Positions 33,268 through 46,357 of a stretch of DNA of 49,131 nt are shown piece by piece; position 1 is the stretch's first letter, and each line of letters starts with the position of its first letter. The translations under genes and the position numbers were made by a program. Under the pieces are notes generated by a model. That model saw only the letters and a list, made by a program, of their open reading frames with translations. It did not search any database and had not been told where the DNA came from. Origin of the DNA: Laetiporus sulphureus 93-53. Lineage: Eukaryota; Basidiomycota; Agaricomycetes; Polyporales; Laetiporaceae. The stretch spans positions 1 through 49,131 of the forward strand of contig NW_024468598.1 in assembly GCF_001632365.1 (NCBI RefSeq). Reading direction: 5' to 3'.

Positions 33268-35206
33268 ATGAGCAAAGTAGTGTTTGGTTGGTTGGCTCAT
33301 TCCACCGCCCCATGTCGGGCCTGTGAGATCGTCTGACCGCATCGCTTTTAGTCGGCAATGTGCCCTACAACATGGGCGAGGTGATTAACGAGTTCGCACC
33401 GCAATCTGCAAGGCACGCTGAATGATGTGAGACATAGGAACAATTGATTGACGTGTTCAAGTCGGTTGGGCAAGTTGTTGGATTTAGGTACTGTCTCGAC
33501 TGCCACCATCGAAGTACAACCATGAGTCGCTCACAAAACCCACGTGCGCCGCCTAGACTGGTCTTTGACAGAGATACAGGGAAGCCGAAGGGATACGGCT
33601 TCTGCGAATTTTCGGGTATAGCAACTTTCTATTCTCTGAGCTACTCAAGTCTTGTGATGTCTGACCCAAACACAATCATATCGCTTTCTACTGCAACTCA
33701 ATACCGTCCGTTGACCGTGCATTCAAAATGTCCGCTGCAATCGTGTGCCGTCGCATTGTTCGACCCTCAACTGGCCAACGCGACTCCGCTATATATGCGC
33801 ATTTTTACACCCCATTCAACTCGCGCCACTTCGCCGGATGCTTCAAATTGTGATTGCATGATGCTGTCCGACTGCAAAACTCAAACGGCCCCCATCTATC
33901 CAACAATGCGCATTGTTCGAAATTAAATCGTGCATTCCATCTTACGAATGTGATCAACAATTCCATTGTGACGTTGCCACTCCCACCAACGCGATGAACA
34001 TGTATACCACGCCATTCCGCCTCATGCTTGATCAACCATCACCCCAATATCGTGATGACGCAACTAGACCATGAAACCGCACTGTCTGCCGTGCGGAACC
34101 TGAACGGGCAAGAGCTCGGTGGGCGGCCGCTCCGGATAGACCTCGCCGACTCGGACCCGTTCCTCGAGGGCAAGACGACCATCCGAGGCGAGCTCATCGA
34201 CGGCGGCGAGACGCGTGCCCAGTGGCGCGAGCGGCACCAGGAGCGCGGAAAGAGCAACGACCCAAATGCCTTCCTTGCGAATCTCCCGCCCGGCGTGCCA
34301 GTCTCGCCTAACTCTACCGCGCTCGACACGATTAGCCAGATGCTTGCGACGACGAACCCAACGCAGATCCTCGAGGTCCTCGCACAAATGAAGGTGCGTG
34401 TGGGTCCTTAGTTTCCCGGCGGTGTAGCGCTTTGTAGACACGTGCATACACCAGGCGTTCGTGATCACCCACCCGGAGCAGGCGCGCACGCTGCTTGTTG
34501 CACACCCCCAGCTTGGATACGCGCTATTCCAAGCGCTTTTGTTAAATAACATCGTCGACCCGGCAATTCTTAAGGTATGCCACACTCAATACAACTGGGT
34601 CTTCCACTCCCTGCATTCTCACCAAAACACGTGCAGCGCATGCTTCAGGCGACAAGTGCCTCCGTGCCTACACAACCCCAGGTACCGCCCCAAGCCCCTG
34701 CGCCGTATGCGCAACCCCTGCCAATGCAGCCGCAGCAGGTGTTCCCACCGTCCATGGCGATGCCGCACACGCCCGTGCATCATCCGACTCCGCCGATCCC
34801 TGCTCAGGCGCCGATGTATCCGCCTGCTGCTGCTCACATGCAGCAGGTTCCATCGCCGTACTATCGCCCCCCACCGCCTGCCCAGCCCCAGCCTGTTGCC
34901 CAGGCGGTTCCACAGCCCGTCCCGCAGCCAGCAGCACAAACTGCTGTACCTGCATTTGATCCTGCCCAGAGAGTACGTTTGCGCGATGTTTCTCGTTGTA
35001 TTGCAGCAATATTAATATTACATGTATCGCAGGATATGTTGATGCAAGTCCTCAGTCTGACGGAAGCGCAAATCAACTCGCTACCTCCGACAGAGCGAGA
35101 GCAGATACAGCAACTCGTGCGTTACTCTTCTGATGAATTAAGTCCTTTCAACGCGATTGTCTCATCTCTTTATATACAGCGCAAACAATTCTTGGGCACG
35201 GTATAA
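33268..35206 (+). CDS. RNA15: Cleavage stimulation factor 64 kDa subunit (CstF-64 / Rna15) homologue
   Basis: Exons are 33268-33286, 33352-33380, 33438-33487, 33557-33615, 34068-34393, 34455-34574, 34637-34972, 35033-35116 and 35180-35206, giving about 349 aa. The RRM starts at residue 5: VVFVGNVPYNMGEEQL (RNP2), KGYGFCEFSDHETA (RNP1) and GRPLRIDLAD. The hinge domain follows (NPTQILEVLAQMKAFVITHP to ALLLNNIVDPAILK). A Pro/Gln-rich stretch leads to a short C-terminal helical bundle, DMLMQVLSLTEAQINSLPPTER. The protein binds U/GU-rich RNA and acts in mRNA 3'-end cleavage with Rna14 and Pcf11. The fourth intron (33616-34067, 452 nt) is by far the longest in the window. Confidence 0.93.
33616..34067 (+). 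other. Unusually long intron (452 nt) in the CstF-64 homologue
   Basis: It splits the RRM between CEFS and DHETA. Flanking donor GGTATAGC and acceptor CAACTAG keep phase 1. Other introns here are about 45-80 nt, with one at 188. I could not identify what it contains. Confidence 0.7.
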
Positions 35207-35363
35207 GTTCATCTTGGCGCTAACCCGTAGTAACCTGCTCGACGATGTTTGACACGCGCGGTGTAACACACTCCCCTCTTACTTCTCTCGAGGTACATAC
35301 AGCATAGCACAAACGACCAGACAGCCAAAAAAACATACGCCGACAAAGCAATGCTCTATGTAA

Positions 35364-38300
35364 TTACGCGAGCTTGTTGTGCAGAATCCTGGTGGTCTTC
35401 AATGCGACAAGCTTCCGCTCGAGTTCCTCCAATGGCAGCAATTGTTCGGATCGCGTCTTGGTGCCGACATCATCGCGGTTGCGGACGTTAACGGAGCGAC
35501 TATCAAGTTCTTCCTGTCCGACGACTAAAGAAGCGATGCATCAGATATAAGTTTCAACTCAACGCACTCCGACGCACCGAGAATGAAGTTGTACTGGGAA
35601 ATTTCGCCGTTACGGATCTTCTTGGGTAACGTGTTATCGCCGTTGTCGACATCCGCGAAGAGGCCGAGGTCGGAGAGCCTTTGCGCGATTTCGGCAGCAT
35701 AATCTTTCTGCAGGACGACAGACACTTATCAGCATAAGCAGATTGGATATATGAGGGAGAACGTACGTAGGGCGCCGCGACGGGGATAACTAGAACCTGA
35801 CGGGGAGACAACCAGAATGGCCTAGATGTGCATTCTCGTCAGCTATGCCAAAGCGCTATCGACTCATGACGGCTGACCATTTGCCAGCGAAGTGCTCCGT
35901 AACGATAGCAATGAAACGCTCCAGACTACCGAGAATAGCGCGGTGTATGATGACCGGGCGCGACGGAGGCTTGTCAGCGCTGGCGCTGTCATCCGCGCTG
36001 CGATATTTCAAGTTGAACCTCTCCGGCAGCTGGAAGTCCAGCTGGATCGTCGCGCATTGGAAGGAGCGACGTAGGGCGTCCTTGATGGTGATGTCAATCT
36101 TAGGCCCGTAGAACGCGCCATCGCCCGGATTGATCTCCCACTTGCCGGGGTACTGTTTATTGAGCGCCTTCTTCAGTTGCTGGGATGATGTACCGTCAAT
36201 TTGGGAACGGAGGCAGATAGTGATGTACGCACATTTTCTGCCTCGTTCCATGTCTCGATGGTGCCGAGATAGTTTTCGGGGCGGGTAGAGAGCTCCAAGT
36301 GGAAGTCGAAGCCGAATATGCCATAGATGTGCTGCATGAAGTCGAACAGGTTGCCGATCTCTTCCTCGATCTGTTCATGCACAGCTTTCTCGTGAGAATT
36401 TGCTCTATCTAGATAATCGAATGTGAACATACCTGCGATGGCATACAGAACACATGCGTATCATCCTGTACGAAGCGGCGCACACGCGTGAGGCCTGCGA
36501 GCGCGCCGGATGCCTCATTACGGTGGATGATACCGAATTCGGCCATGCGGATGGGCAGCTCCTTATAGCTGCGGTCGCGCGAATCGAAGATGAGACAGTG
36601 ACCCGGGCAGTTCATCGGCTTGAGCGCCCACTGCTCCTTCTCGACGTTCAGCGTGAACATGTCGTCCTTATAGTTCTGCCAATGGCCGGACGTCTCCCAC
36701 AGCTTGCTGATGTACATGTTTGGCGAGATGACTATGCAGGACGTCAGCGAGAGTGTGGCTCGGGAAGCATCGAGAAATTACCTTCTTGGTAACCACGCTT
36801 GAAGTACTCAGACTGCGAAGAGATGTCGATCGTCATTGCCCACGAATTGGAGGATAGTCACGCACCCGCATGAGCTCGACGAGCGTGTTGTAGATACGAG
36901 TACCATGTGGGAGCCAAAAGCAGCTACCAGGGCTCAGGTCATTGAAGAAGAACAGCTCTTGTTCCTACCCGTTGGTCAGCACAAAAGGAAACGGTTGTCT
37001 ATACCGACTCGCCTTGCCGATCTTCCTGTGGTCCCGCCTGGCAGCCTCAGCGAGGAACTCCTTGTACTCCTTGAGCTGCTGCTTGTCGGGGAAGGAGATA
37101 CCGTAGATACGCTGCAGCGAGTCGTTGTTCGGGTCCCCGAGGAAGTACGATGCGGAGTTCTGTCCCCATAATTTACGTGCAAGGGCTTCGGAGATGATGA
37201 AGGTGGACGCACCTTCGTGATCATAAACGCCTTGATCTTGCCCGTGTGAGTAATGTGTGGGCCGACACACAGGTCAACCATCGGGCCGCAACGATACACA
37301 GTGGTAGACGTGCCGTCCGGAATTTTTGACTCGATCAGATGCTTTTTATACTTGTTGTACTATAAAATGGCTATCAGCATGGACCGGCGCGACGATTCGA
37401 GGCACGATGATATGTACCTCAAACATCTCGAGAAGTTTCTCCTTCGGCACGACGAGCCGCTGGAACTTTTGCTTCTCCCTGATCGCGACGTCCGAGAGCT
37501 TCTCGAGTGATGGGTAGTCCGCATTTGTGACCACTCTGCAGGGAGATGACTTGAGCACACGAACCCTGCGGAGAAAAGTACAAGCTTACCTGTCATCAAT
37601 CGCCATCTCGTAGAAGAACCCTTCGTCGGTAGGCGGACCAATGCACAAATGGCAGCCGTAATGGCGCTCCGCTGCCTCCCCCAGGACATGCGCAGATGAG
37701 TGCCAGAATACTCGCTTGCCTGTACGTAAGTCAAACACCACGCTAGGTTTACATATCCATAGTCGATTCACCTTCCGGGTGGTTGAAATCCAATAGCTCA
37801 AGGGAGCACGAAGCTTCCAGAGGTCGTTCCAAGTCCCACACTGCGCCATTGACCTAAATACCGCATGAAGAGCTCGGCCGATATCATTGAGAGCATATGA
37901 AACTCCTACCTTTGCAATGACTACACGATCTGCAAGGCTTTGCGAGAGCTCCTTCGCGACCGACATCGGGCTCGTTTCCCAGCTCGTGCCTTTGCGCTTC
38001 GAGCCGTCGGGGAGTGTAATCTCGATCTCCTCGCGAGGTTGGGCTACAGTGATTCGTCAGCTGCCATCGGACACTTCCCTACATTTCGGACGCACCCTTC
38101 ACCCATGCATCGTACTCGGCCTTCAGCTGATCAAACATCTTGATTCGGTGATCGAAAAACTCCGGGGGAGGCTGCAGCTACATATACTCAAAGTCAGCTT
38201 GCACGACAGGATAGGTCGCAAGCCTCACCTCAAGCGAGCCCACTGATGCTGAAGCACCCTTGTCCTTCTTCTCTTTAGGCTTCTTCGCTCCATTGCCGTT

Positions 38301-38387
38301 ATTGCCCTGGAGCGCGTCGTGCGCATGAGCAGACTCCAGGGCGGGCAATTGCGCTGGATGAGAAGACGATGCGACGGGAGTAGCCAT
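35364..38387 (-). CDS. THS1: Threonyl-tRNA synthetase, probably dual targeted
   Basis: Sixteen exons: 38387-38229, 38177-38096, 38043-37910, 37853-37772, 37719-37590, 37535-37418, 37359-37213, 37159-37013, 36964-36866, 36812-36782, 36731-36433, 36370-36233, 36179-35878, 35821-35767, 35707-35578 and 35524-35364, giving about 737 aa. It attaches threonine to tRNA-Thr. A TGS domain comes first. The editing domain follows, with [16 protein letters not shown] and [14 protein letters not shown]. The class II core has [10 protein letters not shown] (zinc cysteine), the [10 protein letters not shown] motif and DDTHVFC. The anticodon-binding domain ends [15 protein letters not shown]. The frame stays open upstream to an ATG at 38501. 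That form adds 38 residues, Arg/Leu/Ser-rich without acidic residues (MLRSLHRLQPLRTRIPSR), which look like a mitochondrial presequence. The intron at 37012-36965 has a GC donor. Confidence 0.95.
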
Positions 38388-38685
38388 GTGGGAAAGCAGA
38401 CGATATCCGAGTCTAGGAGTGCTGCAGACGCGAGATGGTATACGGGTTCTAAGAGGCTGCAGTCGATGCAGAGACCTCAGCATGCAAAGAGTGGAATGCA
38501 AGTGATCAACGCGTCTGATTTGCGAGTCACTCTAGAGCGCCAAGATAAGATTAGATGGAGATTCACAAGATCAGATTTTTGGATACCAATGCATTGTAGT
38601 CGTGCTCAGGTCGATCATCGGGGAAGTAGCAAACTGATCAAGCAAACACTCCTTATAATACAATATCCTAACCACAAACAGTCCT

Positions 38686-41600
38686 TCATGAATTGTCCAA
38701 TCCTTCTACTCGCCATACCTTGAGAACTCCTGCCCGATCGCCGCTAATAACGCCGCCTCTGAATGGTGAGTCGATGCATGCTAGTGCAGTAATCGTATCT
38801 TGATGACCCTTGAGCAGGTTCTGCTGATTGTGGTTTATCAACGACAGTCGTAGCGGTGAACGATTACTGTGACCAGAGTTCGCTGGTGCGACCCAGGTCT
38901 CTACCAGCGCCAAAGCAGTGCCCGATGTGGCACGAATTGTGCTAGAATCGATGTTAAATCCTAGACCGGAAGCGTCATATAACATGTACGTACCTGTATG
39001 TCGGTTTCTCCGTTTCGACTTCGAGACCGGTCAACACCATAGACCGTTCCACGCGAGCCAGGTCCAAATATCGTGCGCGACGGTCCTCTGAGCCAATAAG
39101 CAGAAAGCCACGTCCACTTGATAAACGAGTGCCCCTGCTGTCCCTTTGCTGTTCTGATATCACAGAACGCGTGAAAGCATGGCCACCAAACTCAGTGCCC
39201 ACCACTACGGCACGCACATCCGGTGATAGCGGGGAAGGCTGGTCGAGTCCCGGCACGCCGGACAGTCGCGCTCGTCGTGCGAATGACTCTCCAGAGCCAC
39301 CACTTTCTTGCCGCAAGCGCACGAGAGCCGCAATGGCTGCAGCAGGATTCGTTTCAGCTTCGTCGGCGGGGACCTCACTTGGCTCTTCCGTTTCCTCCGA
39401 GGCGTTTGCGGTATTCCGCTTCACGAAGGACTCGACAAGAACAGATCGTTCGATGTCCCAAACCTCGAGTAGTGTATGCTGTCGAGAGACGGACTTGAGC
39501 GTCTCCATCGCCACTATGATCCATTTGCCCTTGCCCCTCGCTGGATGGACGACACACTGGTATATCCTGGCAGTCTTGTTCTTAGCCGCGGCAGCTACTT
39601 TCCAGCTCTTTATCAGAATGCCGAAGCGAATATCCCACAGCGACAGCACGCCAGTCGAAGTCCCACAGACGACCCACGTGCGTTTGCGATCTAGACATAG
39701 GCAGGTGATCGGACCGTAGTGGCGCGGGTTCTCCATCTGTTGTAATTGACGCATTGTCCGAAGATCGAGGATGGAGATAACACAGTGGGTGGTAGCATAG
39801 ATCAGATTGGACGAAGTATCTGCAAGCCCTGTGGTTAGGTCTCAACTGTGGTACGATGCGAAGGACTCGTACCCGTCATATAGTGCGTCATGGTAGTGAT
39901 GTATTCCCCCGCCTGTTCCAGTCGATGTTCGCGAATGACTTGCAACTTCCCGTACTTCGGCAACGTCCCAGTCTGACTGACACGCACCCGAACGACGTGC
40001 AAGCTCCCATCATCGGCAGCGCTGGCGAAACAATGCACACCCTCGATCGTACACACGCACTTAACCTTCGCGTGATGCTGCCCATAAGTATGCCTGGGCT
40101 TGCTTGTCACATTCCGTTCCAAGCGCGCCGTGTCCCAGATCTTGACCGTCTTGTCGTCGGACGAGGACACGAAAAACATGTGGTCCGGCGACACAGCCAA
40201 GCCTGTGATAGCGTCTGAATGCGAGCTAAGATGCGTAATGAGCATTGTCTCCGGCCGACGAGAGCTTCCATCTCTAGCGACGTAGCTATGTCGCGCTGCG
40301 TTGCGACGCCGTACAGGACCCTCGTGCACATGCGGGCCAAAGTCATTCTGCAGCTCACGAGTATTGTCCAAATAGAGGTGCTCGAGTAGGCTATTGATCC
40401 CCGGCTCGTGTCCGTCTGTGGCAAGGAAAGGATTAAACGATGCTGGAGGACACAGGAATGTATTCCTACCATAGGTCGATATCGGAGCCAAGGACGGTGG
40501 GCGAATCCTTTCCTGCGCACGGATCGTACCGGCCGGCGAATGAGGCGATGTCCTCCCAGACCTTTCCTCAGATGCATCCGAGTGTGCATACGCATGCACA
40601 TCCAGCAGGCCGGTGGCATTCGCCCTCGATGAGCCAACAGCAGGCGCGGCCTTCTGTCCGTCGATACTCCCAATCCGCATAGGTCTTGACGCTGATGGGT
40701 TCGTCATCGAGACTATGGACTCGGTCGGGCTGCCTGAACGAGGGAAGGCATTCGGCACGTCGATAGGAGCGGAGGATGGTGGGTCTCCTTGCGACAGCAC
40801 GGGGCTGCGCGAATCTCGCGAACTTTGAATTGTGAGTGAGGAAGCCGACCCGTTGATGATGGCAAGACGCCGGCGTAGGTCTTCGAAGGGGGCGCCGCTG
40901 GTAATACCGTGATCCATGCTGAACGTCCTTCCTGAGCGAGGCGTCCCAGGCATTGGAGACCCCTGCGACAAGTCGGACTGCGATCTGCGAGCTGAGACCG
41001 ATCGCCGAGCTTTCAAAAAGACAGTCTGTGGCACTACCCCTAGCTTCTGCAGCTCGATCCCACTGGTAGTTCTCAGATTCTCCGATTCCACATCAGTACT
41101 GCCACGCGTCGTGAAGCTAAAATCGTCATATGATTTGGAAAGTTGTAACAACATCTCACAGTAAAAGCGTTTACCTCGATGTATTTCGTGCCAGCTTGTG
41201 AATATAATCGCGCATTGCCAACAATTTGCTCTCCTCACTTGGCGTCATGCCGAGATGCTGTAACTTGGTAAGCTGAGCCTCGTCTCTGTACAATGACTAT
41301 GAATCAGAAGATGCAAGCCGTCAAGCTAAGGAACGACGCAACTCTTCTGTCCTTGCTCTCGAACTGACCGCTCCTGCCGGTCGTACGGCTGCAAGGCTGT
41401 CTCGTGGAGAATCAGGTTTTGCACCGCGATAAGTCCTCCAGAAAGTTGACTTCTCGGACTTCATCGCCCACTGCACCGCTGCGTCGAAGATTTGTCTAGA
41501 CAGCTGAGCATAGCGACGTTGAGATTCGTCATTATTTAAGTGTTGACGAAAGGACGTACCGGAGGCTTCAACGCGATCAAGAGGCTACGCTCATCCACGT

Positions 41601-44523
41601 CCCGCACGTCCGAACGAAGGAAGTGTTTCAAGGACGGGTAGAGGACACACCAGACGTCACCAGGCGGTAAGTGCTTTGCGGCTGACGCGATGAAGGCTGC
41701 GGCACCTAACCACGTCGAGAATTAGACGATATGCACTCGCACATGAGGCCACAGGACGAACCTTGACGTATCCACACGTCCGGATGATACAGGAAGCCGA
41801 GAGTCGCGCTCATAAGCTCCCATATCCGCATCTTCTGAAACAGCCCCAATTCGCAAAGACTTGTCAGCGACGCAAGCACCCTCGCGACCACAGTGCCCTC
41901 TGCGTCTGCAATCATCCAGATTGAATCAACATCTCGGCACTCGGACTCGGACCGAGGACCTACCAGACAAAGACTGAATCATCAAAGGAAAGATGTACTC
42001 CTCCAAGCTCCTCCCACCCGCGCAGGCAGCGACGTCGACGATGCAGTCAAAAAACGCGTAGCGGAGCGACCAATCCGAGTCATTCATGTAGGTGATCATG
42101 TGACTGAGCAGGACGTCGTTCGTTTTCTGCCGCCCAAGGAATACGCAGAGCGACGAGATGTTGTGCAGAACAGCACGCTTGACGACACTGGAGGGATCGA
42201 TGAGCAGCGTGGAGAGGTGCTCTTGAATGCTATTGTGGAGTTCTTGCATGCTAGCGTCATAAGATACCTATTCTCCAAATTCATCTCGGAGCACTCGAGA
42301 ATGCCAGGCCACGAACCTCGAAGTGAGCCTCATCATATTCCTGCGTATCGGGAGACAACTTGTATGACCCGTGCGCTTTCAGCGCCTGGCCCATCTCCAG
42401 ATACCGCACCGCAGTATCCGCAAGGGACGCGATACATTGCGCGTACATGCACCGCACCAAGACCTCTGGGTCGCGGACTAGGTGCGAAATGGCCGGTATG
42501 ATGTATTCCGGAAAAATCGCTGCATTTGAGGGCGTGATCACCGTGACCAACATTAGCTAACGACAGAGACCATCAGTTGCCTTTGAGTCGCATCTATATG
42601 GATCGTTGACTCACAAGCTGCATGAGAGTGCGCAACGCAGATGCGCGGACGATGGCGGCATCGTCGTGTAGCAAATCGACCACATATGGCACTACCCGAT
42701 CGAGCTTCGCTTCGTCCGTGAGGTATAGCGACAACGCGAGTAGCACATCCAGCGCTCGCACTTTCGAGCTTGGCAATGTGCAGTTCCTGATATTGGCGCA
42801 AATGAGGGCGAGGACGATCAGGGCAGGGCCGTCTGTACACACAATAATTCAGCTGGTGTCGATGTCTTTAGTATGAGGGGTACTCGCCTTCAGCTGGGGC
42901 ACGCTTGTGAGATCCCTGAATCTCACTGACTCGATTCGGTAGGCACAACTCCACGGGCAGGACGTCCTGACATAAACTCAGCAATGAAGAGATACCTAAC
43001 CGCGCATTCGCGCCGCTGACATACCTGGAGTGGCTTCGAAGGTCCCGAAGATGTCGAAAACTCCTTCCTTACGTCAGTTACGGTCGTCTCGCCTGCATCA
43101 TCTATGGTCAAAAATGGCTCCACGCTATCAAAATCCATCCATATCCTCTCCATCCTCCGGTCTGAATCGCTCGGGAACGGTTCGTTGGACGCGTCGCCTG
43201 CGAGGGTGCCGGAGGCAGACGCGACGGTAGGTGAGCTCTTCACGGTGGCGCTCGTAGATACCGATGGTGTGATGGCGTGTAGCGTCGGAGAGGCAAGGGC
43301 GAACGCAGACGTTGACGACAGCTCGTTGATCGATTGAACGTAGTTGTGGAAAAACGAATAGAACGACTCAGGGAACACTGTCCCGCGCGACATGTGCAGC
43401 AGGGAATCGAAAGTCGGCCTTGTGGAAGGGTCAACTGCGATCATCTGCTTGATAAGATTCTACAGCACGGTCGTCAGGGAATCTGCCCACGTAATCGCGA
43501 TTGGGAAAGGACGTACTCGGACACCCTCGTCCTCGATAGCACTCAATTGCGCATCAACATTCAACTCCCCTTCACGATATTTAAACAGCTGGCTCAACGT
43601 GAAGAGCGGCGCGCCCTCCAAGAATAGTTCAGCGATAACACATCCGGCGCTGAAGCAGTCCATCGCTTCCGTCACTTTTCCGTCCCGCCTGCCTTCGCCA
43701 TCGTCTGTGGCCAGCCGAAACTTCTTTGCGCTGATATCAGGGTTATCCGCAGCAGTGTAGAATCGCTCAGGTGCGATGTAGCACGTCCTGCGACCGGAGG
43801 TGTCGAAGAAGAACGAGAAATCTGACGGGTCGTCGAGAGGCAGGTACGTCGGCTTGTAGGAGGCAAAGTCGGATAGGTAGACCCAGTTCCATGATGTCAC
43901 GAGGATGTTCTCTGACTTGATGTCGCCATGCGAGACCTTCCGGTTGCGTGCATCGCGGAGAGCGTTCAGTAGCTGGAACGCGATCCACTTTTTGTCGATC
44001 ATACTCAGGAATGGGCGAGTGCTGGAATCCAATAATATATGAAGACGTGAGCACCAATCAAGTGTATGTCAACGCACCTGATCCGGTCATACAAACTGCT
44101 CGCAATCCACTGACGGATAATGTACCCAGCCTTGTCCGTCTCCACGAACGCCTGATAGCTGTACACATTCGGTATGTCCACCAGCGCCTCTCGCTCAACT
44201 ACGACGCATCATGATTTCGTTCAGAAACCGTCATAAGAACTACGCACCTCTCAACCTTCGATGTTGCTTCCTCAAACTCAAGCCAGGGTCCGGCTTGACG
44301 AAGATCTTGACTACCAGATAACCGTTCCGATGCCGACACTTCACGGTCTTCAAGAAGCGTGCAGATCCCATACTAATAGCAGCCTTGAGGTGAACATGGA
44401 AGGTAAAGATTCCATAACTTCCGGTCAGGCCTACCTTCCTTCGTATACGATGTCCGCTCCCAGTTCAGCTACGAAGGAGTCAAGCGCACCGGTCGTGCGC
44501 GTGAGCGATTGAGCGTTCCCCAT
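38686..44523 (-). CDS. VPS15: VPS15, regulatory kinase-like subunit of the Vps34 phosphatidylinositol 3-kinase
   Basis: Sixteen exons: 44523-44435, 44372-44248, 44198-44078, 44021-43517, 43459-43025, 42966-42888, 42832-42615, 42556-42317, 42267-41964, 41905-41762, 41705-41560, 41503-41343, 41285-41175, 41116-39873, 39828-38994 and 38941-38686, giving about 1670 aa. It starts MGNAQS, a myristoylation site. The kinase domain (about 30-320) has KIFVKPDPGLSLR, the catalytic loop VSHGDIKSENILV, DFA in place of DFG, and RRTCYIAPERFY. HEAT repeats run from about 440 to 850 (PALIVLALICANI, LLIDPSSVVKRAVLH). A Ser/Pro-rich linker follows, then C-terminal WD40 repeats (about 1170-1670; VSSSDDKTVKIWD, DRAGVLKVWRV). 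It anchors Vps34 on membranes for autophagy and vacuolar sorting. The sixth intron (42887-42833) needs a GC donor. Confidence 0.95.
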
Positions 44524-45019
44524 GGTCGACGAGCACGAAGACTGGATCACAGTTGCGCAGTTCGCGGTGCCACTCAGGTTCAGATCTCAGATGTCAAGGA
44601 AGAGTGTGGCGAGACCAAAGGACGGAGAGTAAACACCAGATGGCGGTTGGGTCAGAGTCGCATGCAGAACGACCTTTCGGTGACTCACTCAGGTTCAGGT
44701 CATACAAAACAAGTTCCAGCGTAAAGATTGCGAGCAGAGCAAGACCAAAGCAAGTTGCACCAGGAAAGGAGACACGACCCAACGTCCGGAAAACGCGACG
44801 CTCACGTGATATGTGGCCCCGCGAACGGTGGTGGCGAGTATCTCTTTTTTTTTGGTTCCTTCTTTGTACATGTGTTCTCCACCGATATGTTCAAAAATGC
44901 TACAACCACGAATTGATAGAGGAGTCACGTTTAATTATATCCATTGCGGGCACTCGAGTGCACCACTCATCCACGGACATCGTTTGAAAGACCCAACACA
45001 GATACACATGCATTCCGAT
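44524..45019. other. Intergenic region between VPS15 promoter and hydrolase 3' end
   Basis: About 500 bp. It contains a T run at 44843-44852. No gene or RNA recognised. Confidence 0.4.
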
Positions 45020-46288
45020 CTACAATTTAGCCTTCGTCACACCCTGAATCCAAGCTGCCAACTCGCGATTGACCTCTTCCGGAGCCTCGAGCTGCACCCA
45101 ATGCCCTAAATCAAACTCCTTCACAGTCAAGTCCGGACAAAACTCTTTCATACGCGCCAGCGCCAGCGCCGGCACGCAGACGTAGTCGCGATTTGCCGCG
45201 CCGAAGAACACCGGCTGCGTGATAGTCTGCCTCGACTCTGATATCTCTGTCACAAGTATCAGATCTAAAGCGGCGTGAAGTTAAAAGAATAGCAGAGCAT
45301 ACGCTTGTCGTCTGAGTCCGTGATACCGTCGAGCATGATCCGGTACCAGTTGAAGGCTCCTTTAAGACCACCGGAAAGGATGGCGGTCGAGATGGCTTTC
45401 TTGTCCTGTTTTAAAGGCCATCAGTGTGCAATGACCATAGAGGGAGATTAGAACTTGCAGTTTCGGTCAGGTAGGATGGAGATGGAGCAATATCTCCGCT
45501 TAACAGGTGTGCTTTGATACCGCCTCGAGGGCACAGGTGCGTGCGCCAGATGGTGGGGTCGGACGGGTATGAGAGCGTCAAAAACGACTCCCACTGTGCA
45601 GAGAGATTAGTCGATCAGTCGAGATTTGAAACTGTGACAGTCAAACCGCATACATGGTCTTTGATTATCTGGTCTGCTTCTTCATCCCTCACAAAGAACC
45701 TGTACACGATTGGATGAGGAGCGTCCTCAGAAGACTTGCCGCTACGTACTCCCAGTATCCGTACGCTTCATATCCTAAGATTTGTTTAGTGATGGCCAAG
45801 GCAGCCTCGTAGTCGAAGGGGACGGAAGGGGGCATGTATCCAACAGCCAGGAACGCGAACGCGATGAAGCGTTCGGGGAAATAATTCGCGAGACGCGACA
45901 CCAAGGCACACCCCCTGCACTCATTCCCATAAAACGTGAGACCAACGGTACTCTAACAGGGCGCATCGTACCAGTCGTGTCCGATCGCGATAGCCTTCTC
46001 GACATTCTCGGCGTCGAGAATATCGATGATATCTTTACTCATCTCGCTCTGCTTGTAGAGCAACGGATCCAGCGGCTTATCCGTCTTTCCAGAGCCAAGC
46101 AGATCAGGCGCGATGATACCGTATCCTTCCTTGGCGAAGAATTGAACCTGAAGGTGCCAGTCGTATGCAGTGGAGGGGAAGCCATGAAGCAGGAGCAAGG
46201 TTGGACTGGAAGACTGTCCAGTGGAGACAAAGTAGCTGTAGTTGATGCCGCGGCGCGTTGTGAGTTGCCTAAACGAAGTGGGATCCAT
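45020..46288 (-). CDS. Epoxide hydrolase-like alpha/beta hydrolase
   Basis: Exons are 46288-45972, 45914-45750, 45699-45654, 45593-45459, 45405-45303 and 45246-45020, giving about 330 aa, the usual length for soluble fungal epoxide hydrolases. Visible motifs are the oxyanion-hole LLLLHGFPSTAYDW and the region of the nucleophile, AIAIGHDWGC, in which D is the expected nucleophile. Tyr-containing lid segments (AYGYWEFF, GAFNWYRIM) follow, then QPVFFGAANRDYVC with the charge-relay acid region, and the catalytic-histidine stretch FDLGHWVQLEAPEEV. The protein would open epoxides with water or act on a related substrate. In-frame ATGs at 46294 and 46321 exist; 46288 (MDPTSF) is preferred by family likeness. 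The fourth intron (45458-45406) has a GCAAGT donor. Confidence 0.9.
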
Positions 46289-46357
46289 CGCCATGTCGGT
46301 GATGCTGCTAGCAGAGAGCAATGTGCAGTACTAGTAATGGTCGGGGGATCCGAATGC

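Noticed and set aside
39129..40682. Plus-strand open frames over VPS15
   Set aside because: Antisense shadows of the WD40 and linker exons, without splice or promoter signals.
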